The notes below the pieces were generated by a model that did not search any database, had not been told where the DNA came from, and saw only the letters and a list, made by a program, of their open reading frames with translations. A DNA stretch of 64,000 bases from contig CAJURU010000007.1 in the NCBI GenBank assembly GCA_910588845.1, positions 1 to 64,000 of the forward strand. The letters are read 5' to 3'. The position numbers and the translations under genes are program-made. Shown here in pieces: positions 8,303 to 17,587 of this stretch (its first letter is position 1; the number at the start of each line of letters is the position of its first letter). Origin of the DNA: an uncultured Lachnospiraceae bacterium. GTDB lineage: Bacteria > Bacillota > Clostridia > Lachnospirales > Lachnospiraceae.

Positions 8303-9931
8303 TCAAGCACGCATCTTCTGGTAATGCTTCATGCGTAAATACAACCAGATAATTACCAAAAGCAAAGCCAGAACTACAAAAAAAACGATTGTAATCCACC
8401 ATTGATTTGTCTTGGGCTTCTGTTCCTCAATTTCAAGTTTCACGGTCTCGGCCTCTCGAATAGTTGTGTGGATTTCCACTTTCTGCTCCATGATCTCGCC
8501 CTGCTCATTTTCATACGATAAAATTGCGAAACCGGTAGTGTCCCCATACTTTTCACCGCCTTCTTGCGAAACATTTCCCTGTGCGTCCATATCCAGCGTT
8601 CCCACAAATACTTTCTGCTCGCCGTCCGCAGAAGTGCCGCCCTCTATATTTCCCAAAAAACTCTCCCGCTGTGGAAACAATCCCTTGGCCTCCAAGCGAA
8701 CCTTTACGTTGTAGATGGCGGAGAGCCCGGTATTCTGCACTTGAAAATTCAAAAACTCCGTATCAGAAGCATAAACCTGTGCCGGAAATGAGAGATTCAT
8801 GAGCTGGGCATACTGCGGCTGCCGGACAAGAAGACGCACTTCCTCCGTAGACGTATAAGCATTTCCCTTATCGTCTTCATACTCAATTTGCAACTGCACC
8901 TGTATAGGGTCGGCGGCGGCTTTCCTGGCCACGGTAAGATTCTGTGATAAATCCATAGACGCGTTTGCCGCCGTCTTTTCAAAATACCAGGCATTTTTCT
9001 CAAATACAATATCCTTACTCTCACAAAGAAGCGTCACCTTTATGTTCTTTACCGCACGCCGGCTGCTGCAATTTTGTACCGTTATATTCCAAGGCGTGCT
9101 GCTTCCGGCTTCCAGCGCGGTAGCTCTTAAGCTGTTCGCATGAACTATCAGCCGCGGCTGGCTGCTGTTTTCTTCGGCCGGGGATTGAGCGTCCGGCATA
9201 TCCACCCCTGCAATTTGCCCATCCTCACTCCCTGGCAAGTCTCCTCCGCCAGAGGACAGACCAGGGCCGTCTCCTGCTGGATCAGAACTATCCCCGCCGC
9301 TTCCCGGCTGGCCAAAGCCTTCACCTCCTGCCGGACTTAAGCCAGTTTTGCCATTTCCCGAAAGCGCGGCTTTTCCATCTGTGATTTCCACATAGACCGT
9401 AAATTGCTGGCGAAATAAAACGCCGCCAATTTTTCCTTCTGCCCACAAATACAAGGGATACTGTCCGTTGACGCGGTCCTTTTTCAATTTAAGCCGGCAT
9501 TTGTAAAGATATACGCCCTCCTGGGACTGTTTGACTTGCTTTCGGTAATTTTTATAGTAAAATGGGCTGCCCTCTCTGTTTTCAAAATCAACGCCTACCG
9601 TAAGTACATTTCCCTCCAACTTATCTTCCGATATAAACGGCACCACCAGCGTCATCACATTTTTCTTGATGGAGGGCTCGTAACCTTTGGCAAAGGGAGC
9701 GTCCATGCCCTCATATTTATGGCCGCTGTCTATGGCGATACTGTCTCCATCCGCAAGACTGCCCGACTGTGCACAGATGTCTATGGGACAGGCGAGAAAG
9801 AGCGCAATTGCCAGCAGAACCGACCGTATCGTGGGCAGCGAACGCTGAAATAAATCGTGTAAAGTTTGCGTACGCACAATTTCCCCCCATTGATTTGGCT
9901 GTCTGAATTGTAACGCTTTTATATTTCTCAT
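8303..9931 (-). CDS. secreted, C-terminally anchored protein with CARDB/S-layer-like repeats
   Basis: 542 residues. A signal-like hydrophobic stretch spans about residues 36-54. The body has beta-rich segments; those around 260-360 and 375-480 resemble the CARDB/COG1361 beta-sandwich type (for example WNITVQNCSSRRAVKNIKVTL and FLNFQVQNTGLSAIYNVKV). A Gly/Ser/Pro/Asp-rich linker lies near residues 190-250. A C-terminal helix (about 513-533) with a basic tail anchors it. Its ATG overlaps the stop of the ATPase gene (ATGA), so it belongs to that operon. An extracellular sensing or substrate-delivery role for the ABC transporter is inference. Confidence 0.8.
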   Translation of the reverse strand: MRNIKALQFRQPNQWGEIVRTQTLHDLFQRSLPTIRSVLLAIALFLACPIDICAQSGSLADGDSIAIDSGHKYEGMDAPFAKGYEPSIKKNVMTLVVPFISEDKLEGNVLTVGVDFENREGSPFYYKNYRKQVKQSQEGVYLYKCRLKLKKDRVNGQYPLYLWAEGKIGGVLFRQQFTVYVEITDGKAALSGNGKTGLSPAGGEGFGQPGSGGDSSDPAGDGPGLSSGGGDLPGSEDGQIAGVDMPDAQSPAEENSSQPRLIVHANSLRATALEAGSSTPWNITVQNCSSRRAVKNIKVTLLCESKDIVFEKNAWYFEKTAANASMDLSQNLTVARKAAADPIQVQLQIEYEDDKGNAYTSTEEVRLLVRQPQYAQLMNLSFPAQVYASDTEFLNFQVQNTGLSAIYNVKVRLEAKGLFPQRESFLGNIEGGTSADGEQKVFVGTLDMDAQGNVSQEGGEKYGDTTGFAILSYENEQGEIMEQKVEIHTTIREAETVKLEIEEQKPKTNQWWITIVFFVVLALLLVIIWLYLRMKHYQKMRA

Positions 9932-10563
9932 AGCTCTCGCATCCTCCCTCCATCCATTTCATAAACTTTATCGCATAATATACGAATATCCTCGCTGTTG
10001 TGGCTGGCAAGAATGATTGTCTTGCCCTGTTTTTTTAATTCCAGCAAAAGCGCGCGGATATCTGCGACGCCATGTTTATCCAGTCCATTAAACGGCTCAT
10101 CCAAAATAAGAAATTCCGGGTCTTCCATAATCGCCTGCGCAATTCCCAGACGCTGACGCATCCCCAGCGAATACTTAGACACGGCTTTTTTTAGTTTAGG
10201 GTCGAGCCCCGCCTTTCTGATTGCAGCTTCGATTTCTTTGCGGGAAATCCTGCCCCGCAGCGCCGCCAGAATTTCTAAATTCCGCATCCCTGTCAGGTTC
10301 GTGAGAAACCCCGGCGTTTCTATAATCACGCCGATATCTTCCGGAAAATCTATTTCCCTGCCGATCACTTTGCCGTTTACCCGGATGGTTCCCTCCGTCA
10401 CCGGCAAAAAGCCGCAGATACACTTCATCAGCACGGTTTTCCCGGAACCGTTATTCCCGGAAAATCCATAAACCCCGCCCCGCTCCATAAAGACGTTAAT
10501 ATCATGCAGCACAATCTCTTCCTTAAATTTTTTCGACACGCGCTCTATCTCAATATAAGGCAT
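9928..10563 (-). CDS. ABC transporter ATP-binding protein
   Basis: A 211-residue nucleotide-binding subunit. Walker A is SGNNGSGKT near residue 37, the signature is YSLGMRQRLGIAQA, Walker B is FLILDEPFNGLD, and the switch His is in ASHNSED. Length and style match the drug or antimicrobial-peptide export group that works with separate permeases. The two permease genes lie immediately upstream and the two anchored proteins downstream, with an ATGA overlap to the next gene. Confidence 0.95.
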   Translation of the reverse strand: MPYIEIERVSKKFKEEIVLHDINVFMERGGVYGFSGNNGSGKTVLMKCICGFLPVTEGTIRVNGKVIGREIDFPEDIGVIIETPGFLTNLTGMRNLEILAALRGRISRKEIEAAIRKAGLDPKLKKAVSKYSLGMRQRLGIAQAIMEDPEFLILDEPFNGLDKHGVADIRALLLELKKQGKTIILASHNSEDIRILCDKVYEMDGGRMREL

Positions 10564-10660
10564 TGTTTACTTCCCTTCTTTTTCGTTATCGCATAACAGT
10601 AGTTTTCATTTGCTTTACTCACCGTTTATAGAAGTGAGACTCTTCTTTGATGAGATAAAT

Positions 10661-11377
10661 TCATATTTCACGCAGGCGGTTATACAGTAACAGCCCATGT
10701 AAGAGCAGCGCGGCCGCGGAAAAGAAGGCAAAAAATACCCAAATTCCCAGACTATCCACTCCCCAATCCTGCTCACATTTCAGCCATTCGGCTGGATACA
10801 TGGCATACATATCCGTAAAATAGCGCTCTTTGAGGATGGTGAGCATATAATAACAGACAAATGGCAGACCGTACGCCATATAGTAATTGCGAAAAAAAGC
10901 TGCAAAGATTCCTGCTATTTGCGCAAGAATTCCGCCTGTCAGGGAAACGCGCAGAAGAAAGCGGCAAGATTTCCAAACTTCTTCCCACGGCATTTCCCCC
11001 TGAAGTTCCATGGGATAAATCAGCAGAAAACTTAGCAGCAGCGTCGCCCCGCCAGCCAGGAAAAAAGGCAGGAAACCGCTGACATAAATTTGCAGCAATT
11101 TTTTCCTGATATATTCCATAAAACTGATTCTCGTAATATACAGGCGTAAAAATCCAGAGGACGATTCTTTTACATATATGGCTCCCATCGGCAGCACAGA
11201 CGCAATCGGCAGCAGGAATAGAACAATCTGTGAATCGAGCGCGACATTGTACATCTTGACAAAGCTGCCCGTTCCCAAAGGGAGTTCTATTTGATAAAAG
11301 GGGAACGCGGCAAGGAGCGCGGCGAAGCAAATCACTGTTGATATCCACAAAGCTTTTTCCTTTAATAATTCTTTCAT
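10661..11377 (-). CDS. ABC transporter permease subunit
   Basis: A 238-residue membrane protein with about six helices in the ABC-2-like layout (first helix near residues 10-28, last near 210-230). The reading frame is open upstream, but the added residues would overlap the preceding gene and lack membrane-protein character. I therefore start at the ATG 11375-11377, ten bases after the previous stop. Sequence similarity to known permeases is weak; the assignment rests on topology and on the neighbouring ATPase. Confidence 0.75.
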   Translation of the reverse strand: MKELLKEKALWISTVICFAALLAAFPFYQIELPLGTGSFVKMYNVALDSQIVLFLLPIASVLPMGAIYVKESSSGFLRLYITRISFMEYIRKKLLQIYVSGFLPFFLAGGATLLLSFLLIYPMELQGEMPWEEVWKSCRFLLRVSLTGGILAQIAGIFAAFFRNYYMAYGLPFVCYYMLTILKERYFTDMYAMYPAEWLKCEQDWGVDSLGIWVFFAFFSAAALLLHGLLLYNRLREI

Positions 11378-11387
11378 GATTATAACC

Positions 11388-12305
11388 TTACATCTCCCCC
11401 GTGAATGAATTGAAATTATACCGTTTAAGCATACGAAAAGAGAACAGCGACATAACAAGCAGCAGCAGCAAAAACAGCGCGCAGGACTGCTCGACCGTTG
11501 GCAAGGCGTCATACCCAAAATCATGCATTCCATAGGTAGCATGATTCAGAGGGCTTACCCAGCCAGTGATTCTGCGTATCTGAAACATTTCGTATTCTTC
11601 TTTATGCAATATTTTGGCCAGCGTTTCAGGATCCAGCAGGAACCCAAACAGGCTGTAGCAAAGCCCGGCTGCAATACCTGCCTTCTTGCCTATTCGCATT
11701 TGAAAATATAGCATAAGAAAACTCAGCGTCAACGCATAACAGATGAGCAGCAAGACCATTTGCAGGCTGCACTCTACCGGAGTCGTGCTCTCCATTACTT
11801 TGACCGTGGAGGGCACTGAAAATTTATCTCCCATGGAAGAATAGGCAAACAGCGCAGCCGTCTTGCTCCAGATATTTCCCGCATACGTCTTCTGCATACA
11901 TAATAGGCTGGTAACCGACATCATATACAAAATATACCCTGCCGTTACCAGAAAAATATAGAAAAACTGCGCCAAAAGCCAGCAAACTTTGCGCGTGCGC
12001 AGCAGCATATACGGTGTAAAAGGCGTCAACTTGGGCAAATCAATAAGCAACAGAATCAGCAGCAGCGACGACAATAGAATAGAAGTCGCATCTCCAAACG
12101 TCCAGATAAACGGCTCCAACGCCTGCATAGGCGTATCGTAGTAATCCGCCACCATCAAGGCGCGGTCGCTGAGGAAAAAGCAGAGAACCAGGGCAAAGAG
12201 GAACGTGAGGATAATTCTGGGATTCTTGAAAAATCCCAGAAAGTTCCAGCGCACAGATGAAGCCGTTTGTTTTACAAAAAGGAGCTTTGTATCAGAAACT
12301 TTCAT
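11388..12305 (-). CDS. ABC transporter permease-like membrane protein
   Basis: About 305 residues with six or seven hydrophobic helices and a long extracellular loop between them. The ATG at 12305 overlaps the stop of the lipoprotein gene (TGATG), indicating translational coupling; a TTG three bases upstream is an alternative start. It pairs with the following permease as the two membrane subunits of one transporter. The substrate is unknown. Antimicrobial peptide removal is a guess supported only by the adjacent two-component system. Confidence 0.75.
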   Translation of the reverse strand: MKVSDTKLLFVKQTASSVRWNFLGFFKNPRIILTFLFALVLCFFLSDRALMVADYYDTPMQALEPFIWTFGDATSILLSSLLLILLLIDLPKLTPFTPYMLLRTRKVCWLLAQFFYIFLVTAGYILYMMSVTSLLCMQKTYAGNIWSKTAALFAYSSMGDKFSVPSTVKVMESTTPVECSLQMVLLLICYALTLSFLMLYFQMRIGKKAGIAAGLCYSLFGFLLDPETLAKILHKEEYEMFQIRRITGWVSPLNHATYGMHDFGYDALPTVEQSCALFLLLLLVMSLFSFRMLKRYNFNSFTGEM

Positions 12306-13807
12306 CAATAGCCCAGCCCTCGGTCAATTATTGTCCCATCAATAGCATTAATGGTTAGATAGCTCTGGTTGGAATACTCGCCATTATTTTTCATGGTATA
12401 GTCGTCATTCACAGCGTCAAACCCGCCAATAAAATCCCAGACCGGCACCAGCAATCCGCTATCATTATCCGTCGCCGGGTCGTATATCCTGCCCAGACCC
12501 AGCACAATTTTCTTAATGTGGAACGTCCTGTTGCTCTCGTACTTCGTGATATCCGCATTTGACACCTCCATCATCTGCTCGTAAATCTTGATAATGCTGT
12601 CAAAATCCATCAGTTTCACATTTTCCGTCTGCACGTCCCCTATCACATAAGGATTATAAATCTCCACATTCTGGACGCCGTCGCCTCCAACGATAATATC
12701 GCATCGCTCATAGCTCCAGGGAACCAGCGTGCTGTCCATATCCTCCAATCCTCCGCCAAACTCATCCGTATAGGTAACCGGCACGCCGTCCAGCTTCCTG
12801 GTAAAATGAAACAGATATCCGGCGTCTAAAATATTATCTCTATTCACACCGCCCTCTCCATGATGGAAGACAGCATAATCCCAATTGTAGACTTCCAGTC
12901 CCCAGCCTAATTTCTCTACCTTTTCCTCGGCAATTTTCTGCGCGTCTTGCAGAGAGATATCCAGCATACCCTTTACTTCTTCCTCTGTCAGCCTGTTTTC
13001 GCCGTTTTCCTCCGAACCCAGTAAAAACGCTGTTTCTATCCAATCTGAAAATTCCCGCGGATCTATCGTATCCTTTTGCGCGCCCTTAGAGATGCTAAAT
13101 ACGATATCCGGCTTTAAACCATATTTAATATCATAGTCATATATTCCCTGTTCCGTTTCCGCCACTCCATAAAAAGCATCCTCCATCACTTCCTTTATCC
13201 GTTCCTCCCCCTTTCCATCCCAGTATTCCACGCCAAAAGACGGTTTTACTTCTTCTTTCGTAATCTCATCGGGCGCCTCCTGCATTTGCTGCTCATGGCG
13301 GGCAATCTCTTCATCAATATTAAACTGCGGATTTCCTTCTTCATCTTCTCCAAACTGGTAGGGATCAAGATTACCCTCGGATTTATATTTTTTTAATCTG
13401 TTTATTTGTTCCTGGTAGTCCTCCTTCGTCCACTCATCGTATGAAAAGGCGCTGTAAAATGTCGCCCCCTCAAAAAACGCGTTCGTCACCGTATCAATCA
13501 TTTCCTGATTGACCTCCCTGGCGGACACGGCATACGTATTAATCGTATCAGCCTCCGGCAGAATAACGTCCGCGTCTGTGTCTATCACGAGACCTCCTCC
13601 CTCGTAAGAAGCATTATTCGTATAATGTTCCGGCGCGCCCAATGCTTCACGCAGAGAACTGCCCGCATTTTCCTCTGCGCTCTCATACGACTTAATGGCG
13701 CCCGCGCCCTTTTGCTTAACTATCGAATCCTTCGGCGTCTCCTGACATCCGGTAAGCATTGCCAGACATAAACCTGCTGCAATTAAGGAACTATATTTTG
13801 TCTTCAT
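12305..13807 (-). CDS. lipoprotein of the ABC operon (DUF6034-like)
   Basis: A 500-residue exported lipoprotein: signal peptide residues 1-20 ending in the lipobox LTGC (Cys21), then a soluble extracellular body. The Ile/Val-Lys-(Gln/Lys)-Gly-Ala/Gly start of the mature protein and the long acidic body resemble clostridial DUF6034 lipoproteins found with ABC transporters; I hold this loosely. First gene of the lipoprotein-permease-permease-ATPase operon, behind a promoter carrying the direct repeat also found ahead of the response regulator. Confidence 0.85.
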   Translation of the reverse strand: MKTKYSSLIAAGLCLAMLTGCQETPKDSIVKQKGAGAIKSYESAEENAGSSLREALGAPEHYTNNASYEGGGLVIDTDADVILPEADTINTYAVSAREVNQEMIDTVTNAFFEGATFYSAFSYDEWTKEDYQEQINRLKKYKSEGNLDPYQFGEDEEGNPQFNIDEEIARHEQQMQEAPDEITKEEVKPSFGVEYWDGKGEERIKEVMEDAFYGVAETEQGIYDYDIKYGLKPDIVFSISKGAQKDTIDPREFSDWIETAFLLGSEENGENRLTEEEVKGMLDISLQDAQKIAEEKVEKLGWGLEVYNWDYAVFHHGEGGVNRDNILDAGYLFHFTRKLDGVPVTYTDEFGGGLEDMDSTLVPWSYERCDIIVGGDGVQNVEIYNPYVIGDVQTENVKLMDFDSIIKIYEQMMEVSNADITKYESNRTFHIKKIVLGLGRIYDPATDNDSGLLVPVWDFIGGFDAVNDDYTMKNNGEYSNQSYLTINAIDGTIIDRGLGY

Positions 13808-13863
13808 TACTGACCTCCTGACATTTATCCTCTGGGAAATCCCTGGGATTTCTCTATAGGAAT

Positions 13864-13918
13864 ATCATAGCAGTTTTTTTTGGGTAAATATTCATTCACC
13901 TGTAAAGGATTCGTAAAC
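13864..13918 (-). promoter_or_regulatory. promoter with response-regulator-like direct repeat, lipoprotein/ABC operon
   Basis: On the minus strand TTTACGAATCC followed directly by TTTACAGG (13899-13918) forms an 11-base direct repeat. It lies 29 bases upstream of TATGAT (13864-13869), with no good -35 box. The same repeat and spacing occur ahead of the response regulator gene (17513-17567), which suggests activation by that regulator. Confidence 0.55.
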
Positions 13919-13926
13919 AAAACGAT

Positions 13927-13954
13927 GCCCCCAAGCCAGAAATGGCCTGGGGGC
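13927..13954 (-). terminator. intrinsic terminator of the BIG2 protein gene
   Basis: GCCCCCAGGCCA-TTTC-TGGCTTGGGGGC on the minus strand forms a 12-bp GC-rich stem and is followed by ATCGTTTTGTTT. It sits 22 bases past the stop codon at 13977. Confidence 0.85.
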
Positions 13955-13976
13955 AACTCACTTTCTCTATCTGAGA

Positions 13977-15395
13977 TCAATCATAAGATAGGAACCCTAT
14001 ATCTTTTAAATGTAACCCTGTGTCTTTCAACAATAAATACTCCCATCCGGCAAACGCCGCCTTAAGAGATGCATTCGCCACCTTCTGAGCGTTTGCGTCT
14101 GTCACTCCCGAAGTTGACGCCAGCACATTAAAGCGAACTGTACGGTCAAGATTGTACGTTGCTATATTAAGATCAGCTACCGCTTGAATGCCCAAACCTA
14201 CACTTTCGCCAACCAAAATATATTGAACCGCAACGGTACCGTCATTACTGATGCCCAGACGCATTTGCACGGTACTCTGAATATCATTCAAGTCTGAGCT
14301 ATAGATAAATTTAAAGCTATTGTTTGCCGAATCATATACAATACCATAAGACATTCCGTCTTCCGCTGATGTATAGCTGATAAAACGCTCTCCAGAACTG
14401 TTTAACTTACCATTTTCCTGAATATAGTTTTTCAGAGCGTTCAGATTGTCTTTCGCCGACACGGTTGGCAGGGAATCAACTTCGGCAGCATACACCTGTG
14501 TACTCATTCCTGTCGGCAATACCACCTGATACCCCAATCTTCCCGTTGACACGCTTCCAATTTCTACCTGGGAATCGGGAATCTCTATACAGCATAACAG
14601 GCAGCGTTCGCCACTGTAAGTATATGTCCAATACGAGAAATCTGATTTGTCAAAGATAATATCTTTGCGGTAAACCTGCTCATTGGCATCATTAAGAATC
14701 TCAACCCGCAACATTCCAGACGAAGATACGCGTGTCTTGCCGTCTGACAGAACCAGGGAGAAAAAGACACGGTGAGACTGGCTTTCCTCATCATAATCTA
14801 CATCCCGGTCACCAATATATTTAATTACATTTTGGCTTGTCGCCGTCTTTATCACGGTTACCCGGCAAGTCAGCTTCTTGTTGCCAATTTTCGCCGTAAT
14901 CGTAGCTGTTCCATTTTTGACTCCTTTTACAACTCCCTTACTGGTGACCGTTGCAATCCGTCTGTTGGAAGATTTCCAAGACACCTTTTGCTTGGTATTC
15001 TTCACTTTCAGCGTCAACTTGGAACCTGCATTGATAGACGCCGTTTTTTTACTGATAGACGGCGTCTCTACAGTCACCCGGCATACATATTTTTTATTGC
15101 CTATTTTAGCGATAATATTCGCCTTTCCCTTTTTGATTCCTTTTACCACGCCCTTAGAGCTCACCGTAGCAATCTTCCGGCTTGAAGTTGACCATTTGGC
15201 CTTCTTTGAGGTTCCAGAAAGGGATAGTTTCACAGTATCTCCCTTACAGACATAGGCGGTTTTCTTGTTGAGCTTTACCTTCTTTGCCGCTTCCACGGTC
15301 ATAGCAAATGGGTTGTCCGATATAACGCCGGGAATTACCAGCATCAACGATATACACAAAACCAGCGCCGTGCAAAATTTCCTCACCACTTTCAT
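13977..15395 (-). CDS. secreted protein with two BIG2 Ig-like repeats
   Basis: 472 residues. An N-terminal signal peptide (about residues 1-36, ending near VEAA) is followed by two bacterial Ig-like group 2 domains at about 37-112 and 113-185, each with the hallmark WxSSxRxIATVxSKGVVKGxKxGxAxIxAKIGNKKxxCRVTV. Residues 190-472 form an unrecognised beta-rich region. BIG2 domains are common in surface adhesins and enzymes of Lachnospiraceae; no catalytic or anchoring motif is visible, so the protein may be fully secreted. AAGGAGG precedes the ATG. It lies between the two-component genes and the ABC operon. Confidence 0.9.
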   Translation of the reverse strand: MKVVRKFCTALVLCISLMLVIPGVISDNPFAMTVEAAKKVKLNKKTAYVCKGDTVKLSLSGTSKKAKWSTSSRKIATVSSKGVVKGIKKGKANIIAKIGNKKYVCRVTVETPSISKKTASINAGSKLTLKVKNTKQKVSWKSSNRRIATVTSKGVVKGVKNGTATITAKIGNKKLTCRVTVIKTATSQNVIKYIGDRDVDYDEESQSHRVFFSLVLSDGKTRVSSSGMLRVEILNDANEQVYRKDIIFDKSDFSYWTYTYSGERCLLCCIEIPDSQVEIGSVSTGRLGYQVVLPTGMSTQVYAAEVDSLPTVSAKDNLNALKNYIQENGKLNSSGERFISYTSAEDGMSYGIVYDSANNSFKFIYSSDLNDIQSTVQMRLGISNDGTVAVQYILVGESVGLGIQAVADLNIATYNLDRTVRFNVLASTSGVTDANAQKVANASLKAAFAGWEYLLLKDTGLHLKDIGFLSYD

Positions 15396-15519
15396 AAAAT
15401 TTATCCTCCTTTTCCTATTTTCATGCTATACCTAAAGTATATAGGAAATAACTGTAAATGGAAACAGAATAACTTATATTTATCCAAAAATACCCAATTC
15501 TCATTTACTGTTCGCTAAT

Positions 15520-15558
15520 ATAACAAAAATTAAGGTTCTATTACTTAATTTTCGTTAT
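15520..15558 (-). terminator. hairpin just past the histidine kinase gene
   Basis: ATAAC-x-AAAATTAAG / CTTAATTTT-x-GTTAT is a near-perfect 15-bp inverted repeat around a nine-base loop, starting 9 bases after the kinase stop codon. It is AT-rich with only a short T tract, so it is a weak terminator or a regulatory site rather than a textbook terminator. Confidence 0.5.
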
Positions 15559-15567
15559 ATTTCCAGC

Positions 15568-16812
15568 TTAAAGTTCCAAAGAAATCTTGGTTCCATTCCC
15601 AACCTCGCTCTCAATCTCCATTCTGCCATGGTGTACCGCTGCAATCTGCTCGCATAACGCCAGCCCCAGTCCCATATTTCCACTTTTGCGGGAACGGGAT
15701 TTATCTACACGGTAAAATGCTTTACGGATTTTGCCAATCTCATTCTGTGGAATTCCACAGCCTTCATCCCGCACCCACAGGGAACGCTCGCCGGCTCCCA
15801 TATATATACGGCTGCCCGGTTCTGAGGCCGTAATACTGTTATTGATTAGATTAATGAGAAAGCTCGTCATCAAATCCAGGTCAAACTGCATCGTCCGACC
15901 CTGATAACCATCTTCTACAAGTAAGATCATACCGTTTTCACTCAGCCGGTGACTGACATTTTGCCGCACGCCTTCAAACAAAGTTTCCAGGGAAATTTCC
16001 TGCAATGCGATCCGGCATTCCGGTTCATACAATTTTGTCAACTCCATCATCTTTTCGGAAAGCCTTGACAGCCGCCCGCTTTCACGGTTGATGTAATTTA
16101 ACGCTTTCTCCTCCTGTTCATGGGTCAATTTCACGCTGAGAAGCGTCTCTGAATAACCTTTCATGGCAGTCAGCGGCGTTTTCAACTCATGGGACATACT
16201 GCCGATCAACTGCCTCTGCGCTTCATTTGTCTCCTCAAGAGGTTTCGTAATCTTCTTAATCAAAAATACTAAAAGCAGCGCCATAACTATAGAAGCCAGC
16301 ATAGAAATCAGGATTTCCCGTATGGCGAGGACAAGGCTCTCCTTGTAAATATAAGTGATATCAACCACATAAAAATATAAATAGGAATACCTCTCCCCCA
16401 CATCATTCTCTTTTTTCTCTTCCAAACAGAAAATCAGCAGATAGGAACCGTTCAGCTTCTCCTGTTGGTACAAGAGAGGCGTACCTCGTTCTATTTTAAC
16501 TTGACTCGTATCAAATGAAAATGGAGAGCTGTTGTGCAATTCTTTTCCATCCTTATACAAAGCAGAATTTTCCGGCATATTCTTACGGAAACAATATGTC
16601 ATAATATGATCCTGTATGGAGTTTCCATATTCCACTTCATTTAACTCTTTCGATATATCCAAAATACCTCTGGAAAACACCCTTTCCTGCTGTTCTTTTA
16701 GAATCTCTATCTTCTCTTGCTGACTAACCATTATAACGTAGAACGAAAAAATCTGCGCCAACACAAACAGCATGGTTGACGCAGTTATAGCAATTTTTTT
16801 AATCATATCCAT
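15568..16812 (-). CDS. sensor histidine kinase
   Basis: A 414-residue membrane kinase. TM1 is at about residues 8-29, an extracellular sensor domain of about 130 residues follows, and TM2 is at about 164-185. The dimerisation/phosphoacceptor helix has His208 in SMSHELKTPLTAMKGY, and the HATPase domain has N box LINNSI, G1 DEGCGIP and G2 GLGLAL. It overlaps the response regulator stop by one base (TAATG), so the pair is coupled. The neighbours suggest that it senses an envelope signal and controls the adjacent ABC operon. Confidence 0.95.
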   Translation of the reverse strand: MDMIKKIAITASTMLFVLAQIFSFYVIMVSQQEKIEILKEQQERVFSRGILDISKELNEVEYGNSIQDHIMTYCFRKNMPENSALYKDGKELHNSSPFSFDTSQVKIERGTPLLYQQEKLNGSYLLIFCLEEKKENDVGERYSYLYFYVVDITYIYKESLVLAIREILISMLASIVMALLLVFLIKKITKPLEETNEAQRQLIGSMSHELKTPLTAMKGYSETLLSVKLTHEQEEKALNYINRESGRLSRLSEKMMELTKLYEPECRIALQEISLETLFEGVRQNVSHRLSENGMILLVEDGYQGRTMQFDLDLMTSFLINLINNSITASEPGSRIYMGAGERSLWVRDEGCGIPQNEIGKIRKAFYRVDKSRSRKSGNMGLGLALCEQIAAVHHGRMEIESEVGNGTKISLEL

Positions 16813-17474
16813 TAAGAGACCTCCATACGGTAACCTACCCGGGGCACCGTCTTAATCACATCGCCAAAATCCAGCTTTTTCCTGAGATTTCCCACATGGA
16901 CGTCGACCGTCCTGCTCTCACCGTCGAAATCCACACCCCAGAGTATATTAAGCATCTGATCCCTGGTAAGTACGCGGTTACGGTATTTCCAGAAAGTGAG
17001 GAGACAGTTAAACTCCATAGGCTGTAAGGCAATTTCTTTGCCGTTTTTCATCACCGTCCGCCTCTGCTCGTTGATAACCACATCTTTAATGCGGATTTCC
17101 TCTTCCGAATCCTTGCGGGCGCGGCAAAGCACCTTATCAATGCGCACTAAGAGTTCTAGCATTTCAAACGGCTTGACAATGTAATCCTCCGCGCCGCTCC
17201 TTAACCCCTTGACCTTACTTGGCAAATCGCCCTTGGCTGTGAGATAGATAACCGGGATGCCGTGTTCTTTCAGCTCTTCTAACAAGGCAAAGCCGTCCTT
17301 CCCGGGCAGCATGATATCCAAAAGAGCCAAATCATAATTGTCGTTTTCCGTCAGATGACGGCTAAATTCGGCGCCGTCAAAAAATGCGGTCGGCTCATAA
17401 CCGGCAATTTCTAAATTCAAACAAATTAAATCATTGATTGCCGCCTCGTCTTCAATAACTAATATTTTTTCCAT
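16812..17474 (-). CDS. OmpR-family response regulator
   Basis: A 220-residue transcription regulator. The receiver domain is at residues 1-115 with acidic pocket EDE (8-10), phosphoacceptor Asp53 in LLDIMLPGKDG, and conserved Thr (YLTAKG) and Lys (YIVKPF). The winged-helix DNA-binding domain at 125-218 ends in DVHVGNLRKKLDFGDVIKTVPRVGYRM. A tandem TTTACAAATC repeat lies upstream of its own promoter and recurs ahead of the ABC operon, fitting head-to-tail OmpR-type binding. Confidence 0.96.
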   Translation of the reverse strand: MEKILVIEDEAAINDLICLNLEIAGYEPTAFFDGAEFSRHLTENDNYDLALLDIMLPGKDGFALLEELKEHGIPVIYLTAKGDLPSKVKGLRSGAEDYIVKPFEMLELLVRIDKVLCRARKDSEEEIRIKDVVINEQRRTVMKNGKEIALQPMEFNCLLTFWKYRNRVLTRDQMLNILWGVDFDGESRTVDVHVGNLRKKLDFGDVIKTVPRVGYRMEVS

Positions 17475-17512
17475 AAGAATTCCCCATTTAGTTTAATCTC
17501 TGTATGATTTCT

Positions 17513-17567
17513 ATTATAATGGATAAAAGACACGAATGAAACAGGGATTTGTAAATGATTTGTAAAC
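17513..17567 (-). promoter_or_regulatory. response regulator promoter with tandem direct repeat
   Basis: Minus strand: TTTACAAATCA immediately followed by TTTACAAATC (17546-17567), 27 bases ahead of a consensus TATAAT (17513-17518) with only a weak -35 (TTTCAT). The 11-base phasing is typical of OmpR-family binding sites, and the distance to -10 is nearly that at 13864-13918. Confidence 0.6.
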
Positions 17568-17587
17568 GTCAGTTTGATATGTATCTA

